Shown: positions 1 to 9,118 of the stretch, piece by piece
Position numbering within the stretch: position 1 is the first letter of the stretch
How the letters are laid out: each line of letters begins with the position of its first letter
NCBI RefSeq assembly: GCF_002251085.2
Contig: NZ_NOJZ02000003.1
Location: forward strand, 91,716 to 155,715
Length of the DNA: 64,000 nucleotides
Reading direction: 5' to 3'
From: Romboutsia maritimum
Lineage (GTDB): Bacteria > Bacillota > Clostridia > Peptostreptococcales > Peptostreptococcaceae
The notes under the pieces: generated by a model
Seen by the model: the letters and a program-made list of their open reading frames with translations, nothing else
Told to the model about the DNA's origin: nothing
Databases searched by the model: none
Translations under genes and position numbers: made by a program

Positions 1-1698
1 TGCTAACTCTTTGTCTTTCTTATACTCTTTATATTTATTTAAAGCTTTTAAAATTTCTTTTTTCTCTAATTGTTCTAGCGTACTTATGATTCCATCATTT
101 GATATAATTTCTTCACACTCTATATTTTTTAATTTGTTTGGTATTAAATTTAAAGTAATTACTGAAGATGGAGCCATATTTATACTATATTCAATAATAT
201 TTTGTAACTCCCTTATATTGCCTGGCCATTTGTAATCGACCATAGTTTTTACAACCTTATCATCTATACTTACTACTTTCTTACCAAGCTTTTCAGAGTA
301 TTCTTTCATCATATAATTTATTAATAATGAAATATCATCTTTTCTTTCTCTTAAACTTGGCAATCGTAAAGGTATAACATTTAATCTATAATATAAATCT
401 TCTCTAAATGTTCCCTTACATACCATATCTTCTAAATTTTTATTAGTTGCTGCAACAATCCTAACATCAATAAGTATATTTGACTTACTTCCTATTTTAT
501 TTAATTCTCGTTCTTGAAGTACTCTCAGTAATTTCGCTTGCAAGTGCAAACTCATATCTCCTATTTCGTCTAAGAAAATAGTTCCCTTATGAGCTAATTC
601 AAACTTACCTAATTTTCCTCCTTTTTTGGCCCCAGTAAATGCACCTTCTTCATATCCAAATAATTCACTCTCTAACAAATTATCTGGTATAGCTGCACAA
701 TTCACTGTTACAAAAGGATTTTCTGACCTATCACTATGATTATGTATCGCTCTTGCAAATAGCTCTTTTCCTGTTCCACTTTCACCTGTTATTAATACAG
801 TCGAATTTGATTTCGATGCCATAAGAGCATCTCTCTTAGAATTATTTATAGCATTACTTTCGCCAATTATATTATCTAAAGTTATAATATAATCTTTATT
901 TATCTTATTATAGTTTTTTATGGTCTCTCTTTTATCAATAAAATCTATTACATATCCTTTTAAATCATTATTTAATATTATTTTATTAATATTATATACA
1001 CCCTTTAATGTATAATTTCCTTTTCTATAAATAAAGCTTGAAGATTTATATTTATTAAATTCTTCATAAAACGGTTTATTTATAAATTCTAATATACTAA
1101 ATATATTTTTATCTACTACGTTATCTTCTATGTTAAATATATCTTTAAATTTACAATTATATTTATCTATATGTCCATTTATATCTATTGAAACTATTGC
1201 CTTATCCATACTATTTACAAGTATTTCTAATTTCTTTTTTTCTAATTCAAGTTCATAAGTTTTTATTTGAGCTTTTAATTTACTAGAAATTAAATCTGCC
1301 ATCTTACCTAAAAAATTCATTAAACCTTCTATATTATTATTTATTATATTTGCTTGTTCTTTTGTAAATGCAATAAGACCTACTACTCCATATGAACGCT
1401 CATCACAAATAATTGGACAACATACCTCAGCAAATTCTTTACACTTTTTTTTACTAAAACATTCACTACATATATCATTACAGCTAGGATCATCAATAAA
1501 TATAACTATTTTTTCTGTAAGAGATTTTTTAAATGCTGAATAACCTTCAACCTTATACCCTACCTTATCTACATAAGTGCCTGTTCCTGCTATTCTAATC
1601 ATGTTCTCATCTACTATAGTTACATCTATATTAAGTACAGCTCTTATTGCTTCTGCTATGTTCTGTATATCTGATTTTATATATTCTAGACTTATCAT
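1..1698 (-). CDS. Sigma-54-dependent enhancer-binding activator, C-terminus cut by window edge
   Basis: The frame is open for 566 codons and runs off the window start, so the C-terminal DNA-binding domain is not seen. A Cys-rich N-terminal sensor region (about residues 70-115, with spaced Cys pairs) is followed by a linker and an AAA+ domain. The AAA+ part has Walker A GESGTGKE, the sigma-54 contact loop GAFTGA, Walker B-like FLDEIGDM and PGNIREL. Members of this family hydrolyse ATP to open RNA polymerase-sigma-54 complexes at -24/-12 promoters. The ligand is unknown; the Cys-rich N-terminus resembles clostridial amino-acid-fermentation regulators such as PrdR, a loose comparison from memory. 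I prefer the start at 1698, about 10 nt after AAGG. An in-frame ATG at 1707 overlaps the stop of the preceding small ORF, so the two may be translationally coupled. Confidence 0.88.
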   Translation of the reverse strand, partial: MISLEYIKSDIQNIAEAIRAVLNIDVTIVDENMIRIAGTGTYVDKVGYKVEGYSAFKKSLTEKIVIFIDDPSCNDICSECFSKKKCKEFAEVCCPIICDERSYGVVGLIAFTKEQANIINNNIEGLMNFLGKMADLISSKLKAQIKTYELELEKKKLEILVNSMDKAIVSIDINGHIDKYNCKFKDIFNIEDNVVDKNIFSILEFINKPFYEEFNKYKSSSFIYRKGNYTLKGVYNINKIILNNDLKGYVIDFIDKRETIKNYNKINKDYIITLDNIIGESNAINNSKRDALMASKSNSTVLITGESGTGKELFARAIHNHSDRSENPFVTVNCAAIPDNLLESELFGYEEGAFTGAKKGGKLGKFELAHKGTIFLDEIGDMSLHLQAKLLRVLQERELNKIGSKSNILIDVRIVAATNKNLEDMVCKGTFREDLYYRLNVIPLRLPSLRERKDDISLLINYMMKEYSEKLGKKVVSIDDKVVKTMVDYKWPGNIRELQNIIEYSINMAPSSVITLNLIPNKLKNIECEEIISNDGIISTLEQLEKKEILKALNKYKEYKKDKELA

Positions 1699-1703
1699 CT
1701 TTA

Positions 1704-1841
1704 TCATTCCTTAGTTTTTCTTAAATTCAATATGTTTTTTATATCTTTTAAAACCATATATATTTTATTCAATGTTAATTGAATTGACATTAATATTACA
1801 AATAACATTACCACTACGACTACGCTATAATTTATATTCAT
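1704..1841 (-). CDS. Small membrane protein (45 aa) upstream of the sigma-54 activator
   Basis: A 45-codon frame starts with ATG nine nt after a GGGAG ribosome site and ends at a TGA that overlaps an alternative ATG of the activator gene. Residues 6-24 are almost all hydrophobic (runs of Val, Leu, Ile and Met) and predict one transmembrane helix. The C-terminal half is basic (KDIKN, LRKTKE). The tight coupling suggests co-expression with the activator, perhaps as a membrane partner; that is inference. I do not recognise a family. The ribosome site, membrane segment and overlap support a real gene. Confidence 0.6.
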   Translation of the reverse strand: MNINYSVVVVVMLFVILMSIQLTLNKIYMVLKDIKNILNLRKTKE

Positions 1842-1860
1842 AAATATCTTCTCCCTACAA

Positions 1861-1885
1861 TAAAAGACTAGGCATAACCTAGTCT
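1861..1885 (-). terminator. Rho-independent terminator after the methyltransferase gene
   Basis: A perfect 8-bp stem AGACTAGG/CCTAGTCT (1865-1872 with 1878-1885) has a 5-nt loop. On the minus strand it is followed by TTTTATTG. It lies between the methyltransferase stop and the small membrane ORF, so it separates the two units. The U-tract is short, so strength is uncertain. Confidence 0.6.
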
Positions 1886-1921
1886 AATATATTTTATCTT
1901 TACAATTATATTTTAGCGTAT

Positions 1922-2491
1922 TTATTTTCTTTTTCCTATATAAATGTATCGTTCATTTTGTAATTCTTTTAGAGATCCCTCAAAATTAAGTTTTGAAAAT
2001 ATGTTAACTATTTCTTGAGGATATTTATAACTTACATTTTCTCCACAAAGTTTATATTTTAAGCATTTTAGTTTAACTTTTAAATTTTTTAAATTTAAGT
2101 CTTCTAATACAAGTTCTCCTCTTTTTTTTAGAACTCTGTTTATTTCCGATGAAGCTTTATCACAATTATTTGTATGATTAAAATGATCTAATATTATTAC
2201 TTTGTCAAAATAACTATCTTCAAATGGTAGATACTCTAATGACCCTTTTACAACTGTACAATTTTCATTATATATTAAAGAATAACATACATCTTGGTAA
2301 CTACTATTTTCTAGTATTGTCACGTAAACTCCAAGCATTCTCAGTCTCTTACCTAAATTTCCTATATTACCTACAAGTAATATTTTATTCCCTATATCAT
2401 ACTTAATAGTATCTAAAAAACATCTTACATCATTAGATGTATCTATTAAATCTGCATTAGGTTCATATTCATGATATAATACGCTTTTCAC
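1922..2491 (-). CDS. Class I SAM-dependent methyltransferase-like protein
   Basis: This 189-aa protein has a Rossmann methyltransferase layout. A glycine-rich SAM loop (LLVGNIGNLGKRL, about residues 38-50) is followed by an acidic strand end (TILEN) and a later GSLEYLPFEDSYFDKVII segment, the usual Methyltransf_11 order. VLKKRGELVLED matches the strand after the catalytic core. The SAM loop is less canonical than DxGxGxG. The gene starts with GTG behind GAGGGGG. The substrate cannot be told and the neighbours give no pathway. It is followed by its own terminator. Confidence 0.65.
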   Translation of the reverse strand: MKSVLYHEYEPNADLIDTSNDVRCFLDTIKYDIGNKILLVGNIGNLGKRLRMLGVYVTILENSSYQDVCYSLIYNENCTVVKGSLEYLPFEDSYFDKVIILDHFNHTNNCDKASSEINRVLKKRGELVLEDLNLKNLKVKLKCLKYKLCGENVSYKYPQEIVNIFSKLNFEGSLKELQNERYIYIGKRK

Positions 2492-2605
2492 AGTGCGCCC
2501 CCTCTTTATTTATTACATTCTAAAATTGCATCATAGAATAGATTATAATAAATCGTGAGCAACTATTCAATACATAAATTTAATATATTATATATTAACG
2601 ATTTC

Positions 2606-3241
2606 CTATTCATTATTGTTCTCTGGCAACTTTTTTATTTTGGATATAGATACCTCATATGCGACTTTTTTCATGGCTTCTCCGTTTTCAAGTTTTTTCT
2701 CATACTCTCTACTTTGAACCCTACCCCACATTTGTATTCTATCTCCTATTTTAAGACTTTTAGCAAATTTCGCATTTCTCCCCCATACAATAGATGGTAT
2801 ATAGTCTGATTTATTATATGGTCTATTTATAGCTACTAATAAGTCTGTTATTTCCCTTCCTAGAGGTGTCTTCCTATAAATAGGGTCTTTACATATATAT
2901 CCGTCTAAAAAGATGTTATTTGGATCTTTATTATCTTCTTCTACAGATTTTATTTCTCTAACAAATACAGTTAATACTAATTTGTTTTTATTATCAACAT
3001 TCTTGTTATAAGATCTAAGTTGTCCTGTAACACTTACATTTTTATTTTCTTGTATGTCTATTTCTTGTAATAATCTTTCTGATATAGTCATTGGTAATAT
3101 ATCATAAGAGTTACTTAATCTATTTATTTTTATTCTAGTATTAAAAAACTTTTCTCCAAATATTTCATGACTTAATTCTAAATTATCGTCAATTTCTCCT
3201 CTTAAGTTTACTACATTAGTATCATCCCTCATAGCAATCAT
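2606..3241 (-). CDS. SSB-family OB-fold protein
   Basis: A 211-aa protein with two stretches that look like OB-fold strands. The C-terminal half (NIFLDGYICKDPIYRKTPLGRE, then SIVWGRNAKFA and GDRIQMWGRVQSREY) matches primosomal PriB/SSB-type domains. The N-terminal half repeats the theme (VVNLRGEID, VTGQLRSYN). The length and double-domain form differ from the essential 150-aa SSB, so it is probably an accessory ssDNA-binding protein. An upstream TTG would give six more residues, but the ribosome site (GGAGGG) lies inside that stretch and points to the ATG at 3241, eight nt downstream. Confidence 0.7.
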   Translation of the reverse strand: MIAMRDDTNVVNLRGEIDDNLELSHEIFGEKFFNTRIKINRLSNSYDILPMTISERLLQEIDIQENKNVSVTGQLRSYNKNVDNKNKLVLTVFVREIKSVEEDNKDPNNIFLDGYICKDPIYRKTPLGREITDLLVAINRPYNKSDYIPSIVWGRNAKFAKSLKIGDRIQMWGRVQSREYEKKLENGEAMKKVAYEVSISKIKKLPENNNE

Positions 3242-3403
3242 TACTTTATCCCTCCACAATTGTTAATTCTTATGTTTTTATCTTTTCTTATACAATAATA
3301 TATATTTATGGAAGGAATACTTTATTACAATTAATTGTTTGTATTATAAATAAATCAGTTAAATTTAATATTTCTTGAACATAGTTTTTATATATAATAA
3401 GAC

Positions 3404-3451
3404 AAAAAGGGACTGTCACAAAATTATTATAGTTTTGAGACACCCCTTTTT
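3404..3451 (-). terminator. Hairpin repeat copy A acting as terminator of the pdaB-like gene
   Basis: Arms AAAAAGGGACTGTCACAAAA (3404-3423) and TTTTGAGACACCCCTTTTT (3433-3451) form a long imperfect stem just past the stop of the minus-strand deacetylase gene. It ends in a T-run on both strands. A close relative lies at 57,067-57,111, so this is a dispersed element as well as a likely bidirectional terminator. Confidence 0.7.
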
Positions 3452-3453
3452 AC

Positions 3454-4221
3454 TTAATTTTCTTTAAGTTTTTGAACACCAGATGAATTTATCATATAGT
3501 TATCTTTATAAATTAAATCTGAAACTTTAACCATTTTATATCCATCTTTTTCAAATTGACTTATTATAGATTCTAAATAATTTTTCACATTACTTACATT
3601 TGCATGAAATAAAATTATAGAACCTGGTTGAGTATTTTTTACAACTCTCTCAATAACATGATTTGGCCCTATATCTTTCCAATCTAGTGAGTCTACATCC
3701 CATTTAATTACCTTATAATCTAATGCTTGACATATTTCCATAGACGTATTGTCTATCTCTCCAAAAGGTGGTCTATATAGATTAATTTTTTCGCCTATTA
3801 TATTTGATATCTTTTCTGATGTTGTTTGTATTTCATTTGTTATATCTTCATCTGAAAGCTTTGTCATATTAGCGTGGGTATTTGAATGATTTCCTATCTC
3901 ATGTCCTGCATCATGTATCTTTTTGACTAATTCTTTATTATCATCTACCCAACTCCCTACTAAAAAGAATGTAGCTTTTATATTATGCTTTTCTAAAATC
4001 CCCATTATATCATTTATATTTTCAGTCCCCCAAGCAACATCAAACGTAAGTGCTATTTTTTTCTCATCGGTATCTACCTTGTGTATAGGCATTTTAGTAT
4101 CATCTTGTATAGAGCATATGTACTTTATTCCATAAACTAATCCAAATACTAAAACTAATGTTAGCATAAAAAACAATATGCTAGAAATTAATGCCTTAGT
4201 ATTTTTTATCTTTCTATTCAT
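3454..4221 (-). CDS. pdaB: PdaB-like polysaccharide deacetylase, sporulation type
   Basis: A 255-aa protein with an N-terminal membrane anchor (about residues 10-33) and a NodB-fold deacetylase domain. The five family motifs are visible: TFDVAWG (motif 1), HEIGNHSNTH (motif 2), RPPFGE (motif 3), DVDSLDW (motif 4) and ILFHA (motif 5). Motif 1 has Val where active deacetylases carry the metal-binding second Asp of TFDDG. That variant is typical, as I recall, of the spore protein PdaB, which is needed for spore stability, so catalysis is uncertain. It is extracellular or in the inner forespore space. The SASP gene nearby fits a spore role. Confidence 0.8.
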   Translation of the reverse strand: MNRKIKNTKALISSILFFMLTLVLVFGLVYGIKYICSIQDDTKMPIHKVDTDEKKIALTFDVAWGTENINDIMGILEKHNIKATFFLVGSWVDDNKELVKKIHDAGHEIGNHSNTHANMTKLSDEDITNEIQTTSEKISNIIGEKINLYRPPFGEIDNTSMEICQALDYKVIKWDVDSLDWKDIGPNHVIERVVKNTQPGSIILFHANVSNVKNYLESIISQFEKDGYKMVKVSDLIYKDNYMINSSGVQKLKEN

Positions 4222-4349
4222 ATTAAACCTCCTAACTATAAATAGTCATATATTAAAAACTTATTTTTTTTAATTTCAAAAAATTACTATAAAAATAAAT
4301 TATTTATTTGGGTAACTTAAAATTAATACTAATAAAAGGTGGTGTAATT

Positions 4350-4517
4350 ATGTCAGACATAAAAAATAATTTTGAAAATATCAAAGGCGATCAAATTAAT
4401 CACAACAAAATAGTTATGAAAGCTGATGCTAGATTTTATCAAAGAGAACCACATGGTATTCAGGAAGGAATACGTAAAGATAAAAAAATCAAAATGAACA
4501 GAAAACTTTATAACTAG
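4350..4517 (+). CDS. Conserved small clostridial protein, 55 aa
   Basis: This is a short, charged, soluble protein. ATG at 4350 follows AAAGGTGGTG at a good distance; upstream in-frame starts lack a ribosome site. Its C-terminal half is rich in Lys and Arg with HGIQEGIRKDKKIKMNRKLY near the end. I recall similar short proteins in Clostridia, possibly the one named CPC_1213, but could not check. No membrane segment and no known catalytic motif. It lies just before the SASP gene in the same direction, so a sporulation link is possible but unproven. Confidence 0.6.
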   Translation: MSDIKNNFENIKGDQINHNKIVMKADARFYQREPHGIQEGIRKDKKIKMNRKLYN

Positions 4518-4587
4518 ATTTTTTCTTACATTTCTTCCTATTTTTTTCTGTATATAATCTTTTTAATTTGGTTACATTAATAGTAAC

Positions 4588-4608
4588 AACACAAACAGTA
4601 GTGTTGTA
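4588..4608 (+). other. Small hairpin upstream of the SASP gene
   Basis: ACAACAC and GTGTTGT form a 7-bp stem with an 8-nt loop, about 30 nt before the SASP start. No T-run follows, so it is more likely an mRNA leader structure than a terminator. I could not place a convincing sigma-G promoter here. Confidence 0.35.
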
Positions 4609-4639
4609 AAAGACATCAACTTTAGAGGAGGAATTTACT

Positions 4640-4843
4640 ATGGCAAGTTCAAACAAGCAAGTCGTTCCAGCAGCTAAGGCTGCATTAAACCAAATGAAGT
4701 TAGAAATAGCTAACGAAATAGGTTTAGCTAATTACGACAATGTTGACAAAGGTAACTTAACAGCTAGACAAAATGGTTATGTTGGTGGATATATGACTAA
4801 AAAATTAGTTGAAATGGCCGAAAACCAAATGGCTGGCAAATAA
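4640..4843 (+). CDS. ssp: Alpha/beta-type small acid-soluble spore protein
   Basis: The 67-aa protein is a textbook alpha/beta SASP. It is Asn/Ala/Lys rich, has the GPR protease site region KLEIANEIG (about residues 21-29), and the conserved second block DNVDKGNLTARQNGYVGGYMTKKLVEMAE. These proteins coat and protect spore DNA and are degraded by GPR at germination. The gene has a strong AGAGGAGG ribosome site and its own terminator, as usual for ssp genes made in the forespore. It is direct evidence that the organism makes spores. Confidence 0.96.
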   Translation: MASSNKQVVPAAKAALNQMKLEIANEIGLANYDNVDKGNLTARQNGYVGGYMTKKLVEMAENQMAGK

Positions 4844-4873
4844 ATAGTAAATTTTGACACCTAGGTAAGAAAG

Positions 4874-4897
4874 GGCTACCATTTTGGTAGCCTTTTT
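4874..4897 (+). terminator. Terminator of the SASP gene
   Basis: GGCTACC-ATTTT-GGTAGCC followed by TTTTT lies 31 nt after the SASP stop. It is a classic intrinsic terminator. Confidence 0.9.
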
Positions 4898-4996
4898 CTG
4901 TCTTATTCTATTTTAATATTAATTAAATTGTACTTTTATTTTTATATGTTTTGGTTTAATATAATATATAGAAATAGTTTTACGGAGGATGATATC

Positions 4997-5533
4997 ATGT
5001 TTGAAAACTCATATGAAGAATTAGCTTATCATAAACTTTTGATTTTATATATTTTAAATAAAATTAATATGGATTTAACTAATTCTCAAATAACTCAAGT
5101 TGTTTTAGAAACTGAAATGATGAATTATTTTTCACTTCAACAACTTCTATCTCAACTTATGGAATCTAAGTTTTTAACTACATATAAAAACTCTGACAGA
5201 GAATATTGTTCTCTTACTCAAAAAGGTCTCGAAACTTTAGAATATTTTCTATCTAGGATACCTGTAGGTGTAACTAAAAAAATTGATGAGTACATAGTTT
5301 TAAATAAAGAAAATTTACTAGCTGATACTCAAGTTAAGTCTAGTTTTGTAAAGCAAAGCGATACTGAATTTATAGTTAACTTAAGAGTCATTGAAAATCA
5401 ATCTAACTTAATAGATTTGAATTTAAATGTTTCATCAGAGAAACAAGCTAAGCTTATTTGTAATAACTGGAAAAATAACGCATCCTATATGTATGCAGAA
5501 GTTATAGATTTACTAATACGCGATAGCCATTAA
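4997..5533 (+). CDS. DUF4364 family protein, putative winged-helix regulator
   Basis: This 178-aa protein matches DUF4364 in its length and its start (MFENSYEELAYHKLLILYIL). The N-terminal 80 residues look like a winged helix: a helix with ILNKINMDLTNSQITQVV, a turn, then LLSQLMESKFLTTY and LTQKGLETL, as in PadR/MarR-like domains. The C-terminal half is a mixed alpha/beta domain of unknown use. ATG at 4997 follows CGGAGG by 8 nt; a longer start 69 nt upstream has no ribosome site. The target is unknown. It converges on the beta-propeller gene with only two bases between the stops. Confidence 0.75.
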   Translation: MFENSYEELAYHKLLILYILNKINMDLTNSQITQVVLETEMMNYFSLQQLLSQLMESKFLTTYKNSDREYCSLTQKGLETLEYFLSRIPVGVTKKIDEYIVLNKENLLADTQVKSSFVKQSDTEFIVNLRVIENQSNLIDLNLNVSSEKQAKLICNNWKNNASYMYAEVIDLLIRDSH

Positions 5534-5565
5534 GCCTACATACAGATTATAGTTGTAGGCTCTTT
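5534..5565 (+). terminator. Terminator overlapping the 3' end of the convergent gene
   Basis: GCCTACA (5534-5540) pairs with TGTAGGC (5555-5561), followed by TCTTTT. The stem also encodes the last codons of the opposing beta-propeller gene, so one stretch serves as coding sequence on one strand and terminator on the other. Confidence 0.75.
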
Positions 5566-6402
5566 TCCTACTCTAATTTCTTTTATTAGTTTATTACTTT
5601 TAACATCATATACTTTAAAAGAATTTCTTTGAGTATCAGATACAAATAACAAATCTTCATTTTTAGAAATTTCTAATCCTTGCGGAATTCCATCTACTTC
5701 AATATTTCCTAAATATTTAAGTGTATTATAATCTAGTATCCTTATATTTTTATATCCCAAGTCTGTTATATAGATTTTCCTATACTTGTAGTTAAAACAA
5801 ATTTCTACAGGTAATAAAAACTCCTCTATTATCCTTTTAATATCCATCGTTTCTTCGTCTAGTATAACTAATTTTCCATCTAAGGTTGATGTATATATTT
5901 CTTTTTTCATCTTATCAATTTTTATATGCCATGCTTTAAAGTTTGTATCTATTTTTTTATCTATACATTTACTTATCACGTCTATACATACTATTGAATT
6001 TATGCACGGTACATACAACTTATTGACATTTTCATCAAAATCAAATCCATGTGGCATATTATCTACGCTTATAATTCCAATTGGACATAAATTAATCTTA
6101 TCTAATATATATATACTATTTGAATCTTCATTAGATATGAATAACTCATTATTACATAATACTATTTGACTTAAATTTCCACCTATAGATACATTATCAA
6201 TTATTTTATTCTTTTCTAAATCTAACACATAAAGAATTCCATTGCTCGAGCTAGGTATGTAAATCATTTTACTTTCTTTGTCTATACAAAAGTGATGTGG
6301 ATATATATTATCACCTAGCTGAATTTCTTTTTCTAGTTTAAAAGTTGAATAATCTACTATACTAATACTTTTAGATAAATAATTAGAAATATATACCTTC
6401 AA
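5536..6402 (-). CDS. YncE/YVTN-type beta-propeller protein
   Basis: A 288-aa protein made of about six or seven repeated blades of some 40 residues, each with a pattern such as IYIxD...SIVxIDxxT. It resembles YVTN-repeat and YncE propellers. There is no signal peptide or lipobox, unlike many surface YVTN proteins, so it may be cytosolic. It starts with TTG seven nt after AAAGGAGG; a nearby ATG is out of frame. Ligand and partner are unknown. The neighbours do not suggest a pathway. Confidence 0.7.
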   Translation of the reverse strand: MKVYISNYLSKSISIVDYSTFKLEKEIQLGDNIYPHHFCIDKESKMIYIPSSSNGILYVLDLEKNKIIDNVSIGGNLSQIVLCNNELFISNEDSNSIYILDKINLCPIGIISVDNMPHGFDFDENVNKLYVPCINSIVCIDVISKCIDKKIDTNFKAWHIKIDKMKKEIYTSTLDGKLVILDEETMDIKRIIEEFLLPVEICFNYKYRKIYITDLGYKNIRILDYNTLKYLGNIEVDGIPQGLEISKNEDLLFVSDTQRNSFKVYDVKSNKLIKEIRVGKEPTTIICM

Positions 6403-6554
6403 ACATTAGCCTCCTTTCTATAAATCATATACCTTAAAAATATATTCTATCTTTAGCTTGTACTATTCATTTTGTTTGATTATTGCATTCTTAGTTTTAT
6501 ATTGATATTATTAATATAATGTTTTAATACAAATTATTATAGGAGCTGACATTT

Positions 6555-6800
6555 ATGAAAATAACATTTAAACCTAGTGGTGTTTGTTGTAGAGAAATGA
6601 ATTTTGAAGTAGATGATAATAATATCATTACTAATATTGACTTTATAGGTGGATGTCCTGGAAATTTAATAGGGATAAAAACTTTAGTAGTAGGTCAAAA
6701 TGCTTTTGACGTTGCTCAAAAACTAGAAAATATAACTTGTGGTGGGAAAAATACATCTTGTCCAGATCAGTTATCTAAAGCTATAAAAAACTCTTTATAA
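6555..6800 (+). CDS. TSCPD domain-containing protein
   Basis: The 81-aa protein has the TSCPD signature (TSCPDQL, about residues 67-73) and the conserved GGCPGNLIG block at 32-40. It also has paired Cys at 11-12 and CGG at 62-64, all features of the short stand-alone TSCPD family (TIGR03905). The domain is otherwise known at the C-terminus of class II ribonucleotide reductases, where the Cys may bind a metal. The function of the stand-alone form is not established. ATG follows AGGAGC. Confidence 0.88.
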   Translation: MKITFKPSGVCCREMNFEVDDNNIITNIDFIGGCPGNLIGIKTLVVGQNAFDVAQKLENITCGGKNTSCPDQLSKAIKNSL

Positions 6801-6825
6801 TTGATATAAAATATAACTTAACTTT

Positions 6826-6864
6826 AATCAAAAAGAGAACTAAAAAATAATTTTAGTTCTCTTT
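6826..6864. terminator. Bidirectional terminator between the TSCPD gene and folC
   Basis: An almost perfect palindrome, AATCAAAAAGAGAACTAAAA then a short AATAAT loop and the complement, gives a long stem with A- and T-runs at either end. It serves the two convergent genes. Confidence 0.9.
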
Positions 6865-6900
6865 TTGATTGCTTATATTAATTATGTATAAAAATTTTAA

Positions 6901-8196
6901 CTATTTATTTTTCATTAAAGTTCTTACTTTTCCTATCATATATAAAGATCCAGCACTTATTATAATATCATTTTTGTTTGATGTTTCTAATGTATAATTA
7001 AGTGCTTCTTTTATATCTGGTTTAGATGTTACATCTCCTATATACTTAGATATCTTTTCTTTTAATTTATCTGCATTCATCGCTCTATCACTGTCTGGTG
7101 TAGTTGTTATTACCTTATTAAATCTTGGCATAAGTATTTCTAATACAGAGTTAATGTCTTTATCTTCTAACATTCCTATTAAAAGAGTTAATTTTTCACC
7201 TTTAAAGTTCTTATCTAATGCTTTTGCTAATGATCTTGCTCCATCTTCATTATGTGCTCCATCTATTATAAATAAAGGGTTATCTTTTATTTTTTCAATT
7301 CTACCTGGCCATTTTGTATTTATAAGACCTTTTCTGATTGATTCTTCACTTATTTTTAAATTTTTATTATCTCTTAAAAATTGAATTACATTTAATGCTA
7401 AAATTGAATTGTTTACTTGATGATCTCCTATTAATTTAATTTGTAAATCTTCATATTTTTTTCCCATTACACTGCAATCATATACTTGAGATTGTATATC
7501 TGACTTTTTAATGTTTACATCATCAAAATTCACTTCTATATACTCTGATTTTTTTTCTTTGCATACCTCTTTAATAACTTCTTCTGCTTCTTTAAGTTGC
7601 TTGTACACAATTGTAGTTGAATTTTCTTTTATTATTCCTGCTTTTTCATATGCTATTTTTCCAATTGTATCTCCAAGTACGCCTATATGATCTAGACTTA
7701 TTGAAACTAACACACTTACTAATGGATTTTTTATTATGTTTGTAGAGTCATATCTTCCACCTAAACCTACTTCTAAAACTAAGTAATCCACTTTTTGTTG
7801 ATGATAATAGTAAAATGCCATCGCAGTAACTATCTCAAACTCGGTAGGATATGAATAGCCCTCTTTAACCATTATTTCAATTTTTTCTTTTATAATACTA
7901 ACTATTTTAGCTACTTCTTCTTCTGGAATATTTTTTCCATCTATTCTTATTCTCTCTGTAAATGTTTCTAAAAATGGCGATGTATAAAGTCCGACTCTAT
8001 ATCCTTCTTCTTGTAATATTTTAGCTATAAACGAACAAACTGAACCCTTTCCATTTGTCCCTGCTACATGAACTATATTTAAATTTTCTTGGGGATTACC
8101 TAATAGTTCTAATAATTTAGATGTATTATCTAACCCTAATCTAATTCCAAATTTATGAGTTTCTGCTATATATTTTAATGATTCTTTATAATTCAT
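6901..8196 (-). CDS. folC: Folylpolyglutamate synthase / dihydrofolate synthase
   Basis: A 431-aa Mur-ligase-type enzyme that adds glutamate to folates in the cytosol. The N-terminal ATP loop is HVAGTNGKGSVC (about residues 43-54), followed by TSPFLETFTERIRI, the conserved EVGLGGRYDSTNI and SLDHIGVLG. The C-terminal domain contains WPGRIE and IIDGAHNEDGA. Length fits the family. ATG at 8196 follows AAGGGAGG at seven nt; an upstream in-frame TTG overlaps this site and is not used. It appears to be a single-gene unit ending in a shared terminator. Confidence 0.95.
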   Translation of the reverse strand: MNYKESLKYIAETHKFGIRLGLDNTSKLLELLGNPQENLNIVHVAGTNGKGSVCSFIAKILQEEGYRVGLYTSPFLETFTERIRIDGKNIPEEEVAKIVSIIKEKIEIMVKEGYSYPTEFEIVTAMAFYYYHQQKVDYLVLEVGLGGRYDSTNIIKNPLVSVLVSISLDHIGVLGDTIGKIAYEKAGIIKENSTTIVYKQLKEAEEVIKEVCKEKKSEYIEVNFDDVNIKKSDIQSQVYDCSVMGKKYEDLQIKLIGDHQVNNSILALNVIQFLRDNKNLKISEESIRKGLINTKWPGRIEKIKDNPLFIIDGAHNEDGARSLAKALDKNFKGEKLTLLIGMLEDKDINSVLEILMPRFNKVITTTPDSDRAMNADKLKEKISKYIGDVTSKPDIKEALNYTLETSNKNDIIISAGSLYMIGKVRTLMKNK

Positions 8197-8437
8197 AATC
8201 TTTTCCTCCCTTGTCAAAATTGCTTTCTCAATGAATTAAATTTTTGTTTAATTTTTAGGTTTATTTTATATACATTAATTATAGTATATTTTATAGCCCT
8301 TAACAAAAACTTTAAGTTTCTAAATTTAATTTTTTTAATTATATATATATTCCTTTTAGTTTATGGTATAATTTTTAACTTAAACTGATTTTAATTTATA
8401 ATTATAAATATAGACAATATAATTTAAGGAGGTCTTT

Positions 8438-9094
8438 ATGGTCAATAGTTTAAATTTTAATAAAAAAGATACTTTCATCAGAATTATTTTCTTTTTAGTA
8501 GGTTTACTTATTATGGGTCTTGGAATTTCTCTGCTTATTGTATCTAATTTCGGATCAGGACCTTGGGATGCTGTAAATATAGGATTGAGTAACATATTAG
8601 ATATATCAATAGGAGCTTGTATGAATTTAGTTGCAGTTATTCAACTAATTATAGGTGGTATTCTTAACAAAAAAATACCTAATTTTTATACACTAATAAC
8701 TTCCGTATTTTTAGGACTATTTATTGATTTTTGGATGTTATTTCTTGGGTCTATAATTGTTACTACGCTTATCTATAAATTTTTAATGTTCATGTTGGCA
8801 TTAGTTGTTGTTAGTTTAGGTATTTCAATTTACTTAGTATCTAATTTACCTAATACCCCTCTTGATTACTTCATGTTAGCAATAAAATCTAAATTAAATC
8901 TTTCTTTAATGATTGGTAAAATAACATCTGAATCTATTGGTTTTTTATTAGCTATACTTTTAGGTGGAAATGTTGGAGTTGGAAGCATAATAGTTATATT
9001 AGCCATCGGACCTATGATGCAAGTACTTCAAAAACCTTGTATTAATCTTTATGATAAGATTTTAAATTTTGATATAAAAGAAAACCTTGCATAA
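8438..9094 (+). CDS. YczE/YyaS/YitT family membrane protein
   Basis: A 218-aa integral membrane protein with about five or six hydrophobic helices. Conserved family pieces are visible: LIMGLGISLLIVSNFGSGPWDAVNIGLS (about residues 26-53), then a second half repeating the theme, with SLGISIYLVSNLPNTPLDYFMLAI. The family is known from YczE, which affects surfactin and bacillaene secretion in Bacillus, but its transport role is unclear. The start is ATG after TAAGGAGG. It stands alone between folC and valS. Confidence 0.8.
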   Translation: MVNSLNFNKKDTFIRIIFFLVGLLIMGLGISLLIVSNFGSGPWDAVNIGLSNILDISIGACMNLVAVIQLIIGGILNKKIPNFYTLITSVFLGLFIDFWMLFLGSIIVTTLIYKFLMFMLALVVVSLGISIYLVSNLPNTPLDYFMLAIKSKLNLSLMIGKITSESIGFLLAILLGGNVGVGSIIVILAIGPMMQVLQKPCINLYDKILNFDIKENLA

Positions 9095-9118
9095 AACTTA
9101 AATTTTAATATAATTAGT

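Noticed and set aside
4540..4600. A sigma-G promoter for the SASP gene
   Set aside because: GTATA at 4,550 and CATTAATA at 4,575 are 20 bases apart, too far for the sigma-G consensus, and the -10 match is poor.
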